From Rathayibacter sp. VKM Ac-2804 (GTDB lineage Bacteria; Actinomycetota; Actinomycetes; Actinomycetales; Microbacteriaceae), in the NCBI RefSeq assembly GCF_009866655.1, contig NZ_CP047420.1, forward strand, positions 1 to 64,000: a stretch of 64,000 bases of DNA, written 5' to 3'. Position 1 is the stretch's first letter; every line of letters begins with the position of its first letter. The translations under genes were made by a program, and so were the position numbers. A model generated the notes under the pieces. The model worked only from the letters and a program-made list of their open reading frames with translations, did not search any database and had not been told where the DNA came from. This document shows, one piece after another, positions 57,770 to 64,000 of this stretch.

Positions 57770-58690
57770 ATGGCGACACGCGACGACGAGACCGTGACCG
57801 ACGCCGACCTCGTGCGCCGGAGCACCGGACTCGTGCAGGCGCCCGGCGCGGTGGGCACCGCCGTGGTCGGACCGAGCGTCGAGGCGTCGCAGAAGCGGCT
57901 CCGCGACGACGAGGCGGTGCACGCCCGGCCGCTCACCTCGCGGCGCTGGTTCCTGGTCGTCGGCGGGGCGATCCTGCCGGTGCTGCTGCTCGCGGCCTGG
58001 CAGATCGTCACGACCACCGGGATGGTGTCGGTCTCGGTGTTCCCGTCGCCGGCGATGGTCTGGGCGGCGGCGGTCGATCTCGCGCAGCGCGGCGACCTCG
58101 GGCAGGACGTGGCGATCTCGACGCAGCGGGTGCTGATCGGGTTCGGCCTCGGCTCCGCGCTGGGGCTGCTGGTCGGCGCGCTCTTCGGGCTCTCCCGGGT
58201 CTGGGAGGTCGTGCTCGCGCCGACGCTCGGCGCGATCCGCGCGGTGCCGTCGCTGGCCTGGGTGCCGCTGCTGCTGCTCTGGATGGGGATCGGCGAGGAG
58301 TCCAAGATCACCCTGATCACGATCGGCGCGTTCTTCCCCGTGTTCACCACCGTGGCGACCGCCCTCGGCCACGTCGACCGTCAGCTCGTCGAGGCGGGCC
58401 GGGCGTTCGGGCTCTCGGGCGTGCGGCTGTTCACGGCGGTGCAGCTGCCCGCCGTGATCCCCTCGGTGATCGCCGGGCTGCGACTGGCCCTCGCGCAGTC
58501 GTGGCTGTTCCTGGTCGCCGCCGAGCTGATCGCCTCGTCGATGGGCCTGGGCTTCCGCCTGACCGACAGCCAGAGCAACGGGCGGATCGACCGCGTCTTC
58601 CTCGCGATCATCCTGCTGGCGGTGCTGGGCAAGCTGACCGACTCGATCGTGGGCGTGTTCCAGCGCTTCGCGATCAGGAAGTGGGCGTGA
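57770..58690 (+). CDS. ABC importer permease (SsuC-like)
   Basis: 306 residues. An unusual ~60-residue cytoplasmic N-terminus precedes six membrane helices. Family markers are VFPSPAMVWAAAVDLAQRGD, DVAISTQRVLIGFGLGSALG and the EAA loop VEAGRAFGLSGVRLFTAVQL with PAVIPSVIAGLRLALAQSWL. This is the nitrate/sulfonate/taurine permease type. I chose the ATG at 57770 (GAGGAG 7 nt upstream) over the in-frame ATG at 57752. The acyl-CoA ligase gene starts 55 bp later. Confidence 0.92.
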   Translation: MATRDDETVTDADLVRRSTGLVQAPGAVGTAVVGPSVEASQKRLRDDEAVHARPLTSRRWFLVVGGAILPVLLLAAWQIVTTTGMVSVSVFPSPAMVWAAAVDLAQRGDLGQDVAISTQRVLIGFGLGSALGLLVGALFGLSRVWEVVLAPTLGAIRAVPSLAWVPLLLLWMGIGEESKITLITIGAFFPVFTTVATALGHVDRQLVEAGRAFGLSGVRLFTAVQLPAVIPSVIAGLRLALAQSWLFLVAAELIASSMGLGFRLTDSQSNGRIDRVFLAIILLAVLGKLTDSIVGVFQRFAIRKWA

Positions 58691-58745
58691 GGATGACCGG
58701 CAGGACGCATCCCACGACCGGTACGACCATCACGGAGGCACGCCG

Positions 58746-60770
58746 ATGAGCGAGACGATCGCCAACCTGCTCGAGGAGTCCCGCCGCTTCCCGGCGCCCG
58801 AGGCGTTCGCGGCGCAGGCGAACGTCGGCCCGGACGAGCACGCGCGCGCCGCCGCCGACCCCGTGGCGTTCTGGGAGGAGGCCGCCCGGCGCCTCGACTG
58901 GGTCGAGCCCTGGCACACCGCCCACCGCTGGGAGCCGGCCGTCCCGCAGGAGGACGGCACGCTGTCGGTCCCGCGCGCGACCTGGTTCGAGGGCGGCACG
59001 CTCAACGTCGCCGTCAACTGCGTCGATCGGCACGTCGATGCGGGCCGCGGCGACAAGACCGCCCTGCACTTCGAGGGCGAGCGCGGTGACCGGCGCTCGA
59101 TCAGCTACGCCGAGCTGCAGCGCGATGTCGCCCGCGCCGCGCACGCTCTCACCGCGCTCGGCATCGGGAAGGGCGATCGCGTCGTCGTCTACCTGCCGGT
59201 GATCCCCGAGACCGTCGTCATCACCCTCGCCATCGCGCGGATCGGCGCGATCCACTCCCTCGTCTTCGGCGGCTTCTCCGCGGAGGCGGTGCGGTTCCGC
59301 GTCGAGGACACCGGAGCGAAGCTGCTCGTCACCACCGACGGCCAGTTCCGGCGCGGGAAGGCCGTCGCCGTGAAGGCGAACGCGGACCACGCCGTCGCCG
59401 GCGTCGAGTCGATCGAGCATGTGCTCGTCGTCCGCCGCACCGGCGACGAGACGCCGGACCTCCCGTGGACCGAGGGCCGCGACGTCTGGTGGCACGACGT
59501 GGTGGACCCGCAGCCCGACGTGCACGAGGCCGAGGCCTTCGACGCCGAGACGCCGCTGTTCATCATCTACACCTCGGGCACGACCGGGAAGCCGAAGGGC
59601 CTCGTGCACACCAGCGGCGGGTACCTCACCCAGGCCTCCTGGACGCACTGGGCCGTCTTCGACGCGAAGCCGGACGACGTGCACTGGTGCACCGCCGACC
59701 TGGCGTGGGTGACGGCGCACACCTACGAGATCTACGGGCCGCTCTCGAACGGAATCACCCAGGTGATCTACGAGGGCACACCGAGCACCCCGCACACCGC
59801 GCGGCACTTCGAGATCATCGAGCGCTACGGCGTCACCGTCTACTACACGGCGCCGACCCTGATCCGGACGCTGATGACCTGGTTCCCGGAGGGCGTGCCG
59901 TCCGAGTACGACCTCTCCAGCCTCCGGCTGCTCGGCACGGTCGGCGAGTCGATCAACCCCGAGGCCTGGGTCTGGTTCCACGAGCGGATCGGCGGCGGGC
60001 GCTGCCCGATCGTCGACACCTGGTGGCAGTCCGAGACGGGCGCGGCCGTGATGTGCCCGCTGCCCGGCGTCTCGACGCTGAAGCCCGGCTCCTCGCTCGG
60101 CGCCCTGCCCGGCCTCGGCGCCCTCGTCGTGGACGAGGCCGGCGAGCGGGTGCCGAACGGCTCCGGCGGCTACCTCGTGGTGGACCGCACCGGCCCGGCC
60201 CTCGCGCGGACGGTCTGGGGGAACCCGGAGCGGTACCGCGACTCCTACTGGGCCCGCTACGCCGACCGCGGCTACTTCTTCTCCGGTGACGGCGCGAAGT
60301 ACGACGCCGACGGCGACATCTGGGTGCTCGGCCGGGTCGACGACGTCATCAACGTCTCGGGGCACCGGCTCTCGACCATCGAGATCGAGTCGGCGCTCGT
60401 CGCGCACCCGGCGGTGGGCGAGGCCGGGGTGGTGGGCGTCGAGGACGCGACGACCGGGCAGGCGATCGCGGCGTTCGTGATCCCCTCCGACGAGGGGATC
60501 GACCGCGCCGAGGAGGATCCCGCCTACTGGACGGCGCTCGAGGCCGATCTGTCGCAGCTGCTGCGCGAGCACGTGGCGACGGCGATCGGGCCGATCGCGA
60601 AGCCGCGCGACGTGGTCGTCGTGCCGGATCTGCCCAAGACCCGCTCGGGCAAGATCATGCGCCGCCTGCTCGGCGACATCCGCGACGGCCGCGCCCTCGG
60701 CGACGTCACGAGCCTCCAGGACGACACCGTCCCGGAGCGGATCGCCCGCATCGTCGCCGCGCGCGGCTGA
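58746..60770 (+). CDS. Acetyl/propionyl-CoA synthetase-like ligase
   Basis: 674 residues. Activates a short-chain acid with ATP and CoA through an acyl-adenylate. Markers: an N-terminal FWEEAARRLDWVEPWHTAHR segment as in Acs/PrpE, the P-loop IIYTSGTTGKPKGLVHTSGG, WWQSETGAAV, WVLGRVDDVINVSGHRLSTI (hinge and ligand loop) and LPKTRSGKIMRRLLGDIRDG, where the last Lys is the site of inhibitory acetylation in Acs. Strong GGAGG 9 nt upstream. Its place behind an ABC importer suggests that the imported compound, or a product of it, is an acid that this ligase activates; that is inference. Confidence 0.92.
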   Translation: MSETIANLLEESRRFPAPEAFAAQANVGPDEHARAAADPVAFWEEAARRLDWVEPWHTAHRWEPAVPQEDGTLSVPRATWFEGGTLNVAVNCVDRHVDAGRGDKTALHFEGERGDRRSISYAELQRDVARAAHALTALGIGKGDRVVVYLPVIPETVVITLAIARIGAIHSLVFGGFSAEAVRFRVEDTGAKLLVTTDGQFRRGKAVAVKANADHAVAGVESIEHVLVVRRTGDETPDLPWTEGRDVWWHDVVDPQPDVHEAEAFDAETPLFIIYTSGTTGKPKGLVHTSGGYLTQASWTHWAVFDAKPDDVHWCTADLAWVTAHTYEIYGPLSNGITQVIYEGTPSTPHTARHFEIIERYGVTVYYTAPTLIRTLMTWFPEGVPSEYDLSSLRLLGTVGESINPEAWVWFHERIGGGRCPIVDTWWQSETGAAVMCPLPGVSTLKPGSSLGALPGLGALVVDEAGERVPNGSGGYLVVDRTGPALARTVWGNPERYRDSYWARYADRGYFFSGDGAKYDADGDIWVLGRVDDVINVSGHRLSTIEIESALVAHPAVGEAGVVGVEDATTGQAIAAFVIPSDEGIDRAEEDPAYWTALEADLSQLLREHVATAIGPIAKPRDVVVVPDLPKTRSGKIMRRLLGDIRDGRALGDVTSLQDDTVPERIARIVAARG

Positions 60771-60795
60771 GACGCACGGGCCCCGCGTCCAGCAG

Positions 60796-60838
60796 GGTGG
60801 GTCTCGAGACGCCCCTGCGGGGCTGCTCGACCAGCATG
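60796..60838 (-). repeat. Family B single arm, GCAG variant
   Basis: Read on the minus strand: CATGCTGGTCGA, GCAG, stem GCCCC/GGGGC (loop GCA), TCTCGAGACC. Outer pair GGTC/GACC. A short relic (GGGGCTGCTCGACCCGGCATG) follows at 60852-60872. Confidence 0.82.
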
Positions 60839-60936
60839 TGTGAGCGCGGGCGGGGCTGCTCGACCCGGCATGACGGTGCGCGCCGCCCGAGGCTTCCGGT
60901 CACCTCCGAAGCGGGGCGGGGCGGGGGCATCGGGAG

Positions 60937-60942
60937 TAGCGT
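60937..60942 (+). promoter_or_regulatory. -10 box TAGCGT, leaderless GTG start
   Basis: TAGCGT, 6 nt before the GTG of nadE. Confidence 0.62.
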
Positions 60943-60948
60943 TGACGC

Positions 60949-61800
60949 GTGCGCGATGTCCAGCAGCGAATCATCTCCGAGCTCCACGTCTCCCCCACCG
61001 TCGACCCGGCCGCCGAGGTCGAGCGGCGCAGCGGCTTCCTCGCCGACTACCTCCGGCACACCGGGGCCAAGGGCCTCGTGCTCGGCATCAGCGGCGGGCA
61101 GGACTCGAGCCTGGCCGGGCGGCTCTGCCAGCTCGCGGTCGAGCAGGTGCGCGCGGACGGCGGCGACGCCTCCTTCATCGCGGTGCGGCTGCCCTACAGG
61201 GTGCAGGCGGACGAGGAGGACGCGCAGCTCGCGCTGACCTTCATCCGGCCCGACCGCCAGGTCACCTTCGACATCCACGCCGGCGTCGACGGCATCGCCT
61301 CGGCGTTCGGCGATGCGGTCGGCGAGCCGATCTCGGACTTCGTCAAGGGCAACGTCAAGGCGCGCGCCCGGATGGTCGCGCAGTACGCGATCGCCGGCCA
61401 GGCGGGCATGCTCGTCGTCGGAACGGACCACGCGGCGGAGGCGGTGACCGGCTTCTTCACCAAGTTCGGCGACGGCGGTGCCGACGTCCTCCCGCTCACC
61501 GGCCTGACGAAGCGCCAGGGCCGCTCGCTCCTCGAGCACCTCGATGCCCCGGCCCGGCTCTACCAGAAGGCGCCGACGGCCGACCTGCTCGACGAGAACC
61601 CCGGCCAGACGGACGAGTCGAACCTCGGCCTCGTCTACGCCGACCTGGACGAGTACCTCGAGGGCGGCGACGTCGCGACCGAGGTCGCCGAGGCGATCGA
61701 GGCCCGGTACCAGGCGACCGAGCACAAGCGCCAGGTGCCGCTGTCGATGTTCGACGACTGGTGGCGCGCCTCCGCCGTGTACACGCCCGGCAACCACTGA
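60949..61800 (+). CDS. nadE: NH3-dependent NAD+ synthetase
   Basis: 283 residues. Final step of NAD synthesis: amidates deamido-NAD using ammonia and ATP. PP-loop [20 protein letters not shown], then [57 protein letters not shown] and [15 protein letters not shown] are all present. No glutaminase domain, so the short ammonia form. GTG start set by the TAGCGT box. It is followed 40 bp later by a perfect terminator. Confidence 0.96.
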   Translation: MRDVQQRIISELHVSPTVDPAAEVERRSGFLADYLRHTGAKGLVLGISGGQDSSLAGRLCQLAVEQVRADGGDASFIAVRLPYRVQADEEDAQLALTFIRPDRQVTFDIHAGVDGIASAFGDAVGEPISDFVKGNVKARARMVAQYAIAGQAGMLVVGTDHAAEAVTGFFTKFGDGGADVLPLTGLTKRQGRSLLEHLDAPARLYQKAPTADLLDENPGQTDESNLGLVYADLDEYLEGGDVATEVAEAIEARYQATEHKRQVPLSMFDDWWRASAVYTPGNH

Positions 61801-61839
61801 GCCCACAGGCACAGCGACGGAACGAGCCCGCCGACAGCA

Positions 61840-61872
61840 CGAGCCGCCCCGGAGATCCTCCGGGGCGGCTCG
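61840..61872. terminator. Bidirectional terminator
   Basis: CGAGCCGCCCCGGA (61840-61853) pairs perfectly with TCCGGGGCGGCTCG (61859-61872), loop GATCC. It lies between the convergent nadE and deaminase genes. Confidence 0.9.
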
Positions 61873-61891
61873 CTCGTTCAGGGCGCGGGGC

Positions 61892-62503
61892 TCAGTCGGC
61901 GGCGCGCGCGTTGTAGACGAGCACCTCGCCCGCGTCCACGTGCTCGCGGTAGGCGCGGAACACGGCCAGCGCCTCGTCACGCAGCACGCCGTCGACGACC
62001 TCGATGCCGCGCCCCTCGAACTGCGCGGCCCAGTCCTCGCGCATCGGGCCCTCGTCGAAGGTGGAGATCTCCTCCAGCTCCGGGCCCGACCCGGCGACCA
62101 CCAGGCGGCGCACGCCCGACCACAGCGTCGCTCCGTAGCACTGCACGCAGGGCCGCCAGTTGACGACCAGCTCGTGCGCCGGCAGGCCCTCGCCGCCCAG
62201 GTCCCACGAGCCGAGCGCGGTCTGCGCGAGACCGAGCGCGGTGACCTCCGCGTGCCCCGAGGAGACCCCGCTGCCCAGGACGACGTTCACGCCGACCGAG
62301 ACCACGCGGCCGGAGTCGCGCTCGACGACGATCGCCGCGAAGGGGCCGCCGTTGCCCTCGCGGAAGTTGCGGTCGGCCAGAGCGTGCACGAGGGCCATGC
62401 GGTCCTCGCGCTCGGGCAGGAACTCGGGGACGTCGCGCACAGCGTCCTCGATCCAGGCGGGCAGGGCGATCTCGTAGCGGGTGGCGAGGCGGTCGATGTC
62501 CAT
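61892..62503 (-). CDS. Nucleoside/guanine deaminase-like enzyme
   Basis: 203 residues. Zinc-dependent cytidine deaminase fold: SSGHAEVTALGLAQ (H-A-E: zinc His and catalytic Glu) and NWRPCVQCYGATLWSG (P-C-x-x-C). FREGNGGPFAAIVVERDSGR and VNVVLGSGVSS are as in guanine deaminase/TadA-like proteins, and the extended C-terminal ~50 residues (TFDEGPMREDWAAQFEGRGI) resemble the GuaD branch. Base unknown. I take the ATG at 62503, with GGGAG 10 nt upstream; the frame before it is not family-like. Faces nadE across a terminator. Confidence 0.87.
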   Translation of the reverse strand: MDIDRLATRYEIALPAWIEDAVRDVPEFLPEREDRMALVHALADRNFREGNGGPFAAIVVERDSGRVVSVGVNVVLGSGVSSGHAEVTALGLAQTALGSWDLGGEGLPAHELVVNWRPCVQCYGATLWSGVRRLVVAGSGPELEEISTFDEGPMREDWAAQFEGRGIEVVDGVLRDEALAVFRAYREHVDAGEVLVYNARAAD

Positions 62504-62541
62504 GCGTCCATGCTCCCATCCGGGGTGGCGGCAGCCGGACA

Positions 62542-63495
62542 TCACACCGAGAGGGCCGCCTGGAGGGCCGCCGCCTTCGCCGCCCAGAAGCGCTTCGCCA
62601 CCCCGGTGCGGGAGAAGAGCGCGTCGAAGCCGTGGAAGGCGCCCTCGACGATCTCGAGCTCGCACGGAACTCCGGCCGCGCGGAGCCGCTCGGCGTAGCG
62701 GACGTCCTCGTCGTGGAAGAGATCGAGCGTGCCGACGCCGATCCAGGCGGGCGGAAGGCCCGAGAGGTCGTCGCGGCGGGCGGGCGCGGCGTAGGGCGAG
62801 ACGTCGGGGCCGCCGGGCTCGCCGCCGAGGTAGGACGTCCAGCCGAAGCGGTTGCTGCCCGGCGTCCACACGCGGACGCCGCGCGGCGCGGGGCCCGGGC
62901 GGGTGACGGTGCGGTCGTCGAGCATCGGGTAGACCAGCAGCTGGAAGGCGGGCTGCGCTCCCCCGCGGTCGTGGGCGAGGAGGGTCGCCCCCGCGGCCAG
63001 GCCGGCGCCCGCGCTCGCGCCGCCGAGCGCGATCCGCGCGGGGTCGATGCCGCGCTCGTCGGCGTGCGCCGCGAGCCAGTGGAACGCGGCCAGCACGTCC
63101 TCGAGGGCGGCGGGCGCCGGGTGGGCGGGTGCGAGCCGGTAGCCGACCGAGAGGACCGTGATGCCGAGGGTCCGGGCGAAGGCGATGTTCGACGCCTCGT
63201 CGTCGAAGCGGCTGCCGAGCACCATGCCGCCGCCGTGCACCCAGACCAGCGCGGGTGCGGCACCGCGGAGGGTGCGCGGGCGGTAGCTGCGGGCCGGGAC
63301 CGGGTGGCCGTCCGGTCCCGGGATCTCGAGGTCCTCGACCACGAGGTCGGGCGGTGCCTCCCCGCCGGTGGCCTGGCGGCGGGTGGCGAGGCGGAGCAGG
63401 CGCGGGCCGAGGACGATCGGCGGGAGGAGGCGGCCGATCGCGAGGTCCGGATGGAAGAGGGGCGCCGTCGCGGCGCCGCGCGGTGACGCGGTCAT
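62542..63495 (-). CDS. Alpha/beta hydrolase (HSL-type esterase)
   Basis: 317 residues. The hormone-sensitive-lipase group is shown by WVHGGGMVLGSR (H-G-G-G oxyanion hole, about residue 87) and the nucleophile in ALGGASAGAGLAAG (G-A-S-A-G). Asp in LDLFHDEDVRYAERL and His in VEGAFHGFDALF complete the triad. It hydrolyses short to medium esters in the cytoplasm. The ATG at 63495 lies 7 nt after TAGCCT, so the longer frame to 63519 is not needed. No partner genes on this strand other than the deaminase, 38 bp downstream. Confidence 0.9.
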   Translation of the reverse strand: MTASPRGAATAPLFHPDLAIGRLLPPIVLGPRLLRLATRRQATGGEAPPDLVVEDLEIPGPDGHPVPARSYRPRTLRGAAPALVWVHGGGMVLGSRFDDEASNIAFARTLGITVLSVGYRLAPAHPAPAALEDVLAAFHWLAAHADERGIDPARIALGGASAGAGLAAGATLLAHDRGGAQPAFQLLVYPMLDDRTVTRPGPAPRGVRVWTPGSNRFGWTSYLGGEPGGPDVSPYAAPARRDDLSGLPPAWIGVGTLDLFHDEDVRYAERLRAAGVPCELEIVEGAFHGFDALFSRTGVAKRFWAAKAAALQAALSV

Positions 63496-63502
63496 GCGCG
63501 GG

Positions 63503-63508
63503 AGGCTA
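63503..63508 (-). promoter_or_regulatory. -10 box TAGCCT, leaderless start
   Basis: TAGCCT on the minus strand, 7 nt before the ATG at 63495. Confidence 0.6.
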
Positions 63509-63589
63509 CTCCTGCGCACCGCGCGAACGCCCCTCCCCGAGGAGGCCGGGCCCGGCTCGCGGGCGGGACCGGCCTCCGGCGGGTCGGAC

Positions 63590-64000
63590 CTACGGGCGGA
63601 CCAGCGTCTTGATCGCGCGGCGCTCGTCCATCGCGGCGTACGCCTCCGCGATCTCCTCGAGCGGCAGCTCCAGGTCGAAGACGAGGCCCGGCTCGATCGC
63701 GCCGCTCAGCACGTCGGGCAGCAGCTCCGCCATGTAGCCGCGGACCGGCGCGACGCCTCCGTTGACGCCGACGTTGGAGCCGAACATCTGGCGCACGGGC
63801 AGCTCGGGGCCGCCGTTGGGGACGCCGACGTAGCCGACCATGCCGCCGGGGCGGGCCGAGTCGAGGGCCTGCTGCATCGACTCCTTGGTGCCGACGCACT
63901 CGAGGACGCAGTCGGCGCCGATGCCGTCGGTGAGCTCGCGGACCCGGGCGACGCCCTCGTCCCCGCGGGTGTCGACGATGTGGGTCGCGCCGAAGCGGGT
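63590..64000 (-). CDS. Zinc-type alcohol dehydrogenase, C-terminal part only
   Basis: The gene runs off the right edge of the window; the last 136 residues are visible. RFGATHIVDTRGDEGVARVR, ELTDGIGADCVLECVG, SARPGGMVGYVGVPNGG, the helix MAELLPDVLSGAIEPGLVFD and EIAEAYAAMDERRAIKTLVR are the end of the Rossmann domain and the C-terminal lobe of a medium-chain dehydrogenase of the threonine/alcohol dehydrogenase branch. Zinc ligands would lie outside the window. It ends in TAG at 63590-63592. A weak hairpin (GAGGCCGG/CCGGCCTC, 63543-63577) follows. Confidence 0.85.
   Translation of the reverse strand, partial: TRFGATHIVDTRGDEGVARVRELTDGIGADCVLECVGTKESMQQALDSARPGGMVGYVGVPNGGPELPVRQMFGSNVGVNGGVAPVRGYMAELLPDVLSGAIEPGLVFDLELPLEEIAEAYAAMDERRAIKTLVRP

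Overview
The window is about 64 kb of very GC-rich chromosomal DNA from an actinobacterium. Two-base gene overlaps (ATGA, GTGA), many promoters that leave no leader, a sortase-anchored nucleotidase with an LAXTG-type signal, and several small proteins of the kind seen in Microbacteriaceae point to that family. A Rathayibacter- or Curtobacterium-like genus is my guess from memory, not something shown by the sequence. I see no rRNA, tRNA, CRISPR array or intact insertion sequence.

Layout. 1-3.2 kb: end of a YhgE/Pip-type membrane protein, chorismate mutase, Ohr peroxidase and a zinc alcohol dehydrogenase. 3.4-6.2 kb: stress and envelope block (CsbD, a small lipoprotein, then an overlapping trio of LEA-like, holin-X-like and DUF3618-like proteins). 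6.3-17 kb: oxidoreductase, epimerase, two hydrolases, a phosphatase plus NAD(P)H-hydrate dehydratase pair, a three-gene cluster of small family-specific proteins, GNAT and maleylpyruvate-isomerase-like genes, and a two-gene FtsX/LolD-type ABC transporter. 17-19 kb: membrane protein and purA. 19.3-22.7 kb: an accessory island of lower GC with the remains of a WapA/RHS-type secreted toxin, a loose toxin-tail fragment, two small downstream genes and one decayed gene. 23-30 kb: wall-anchored 5'-nucleotidase, DoxX, two HAD phosphatases, MmcQ/YjbR, an MFS exporter and DUF3151. 30-37.5 kb: pyrE, a long Pro/Glu-rich septum-formation-domain protein broken by a frameshift at paired G7 tracts, a SpoU methyltransferase, and a heterodimeric ABC exporter. 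37.7-42.8 kb: exonuclease III, DUF4012, AEC transporter, hydrolase. 42.9-45.3 kb: repeat-rich region with an amber-split gene between 213-bp direct repeats. 45.7-55.5 kb: DUF6421, a NarL-type two-component pair, threonine aldolase, lipoprotein, GNAT, lpdA, nitroreductase. 55.7-60.8 kb: a nitrate/sulfonate-type ABC importer followed by an acetyl-CoA-synthetase-like ligase. 60.9-64 kb: nadE, a deaminase, an esterase and a truncated dehydrogenase.

Two intergenic repeat families run through the window. Family A (five copies) is a near-perfect 22-24 bp inverted repeat, in most cases just after a gene's 3' end. Family B is a REPIN-like element: each arm is GTAG, a short GC hairpin and TATCGAG. The stem sequences differ between copies but stay complementary, and an outer pair covaries (GATC with GATC, GGTC with GACC). 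Every element with two readable arms carries one arm of each type. No RAYT transposase lies in the window.

At least 15 genes start 6-7 nt after a TANNNT box, which predicts leaderless mRNAs and settles several start codons.
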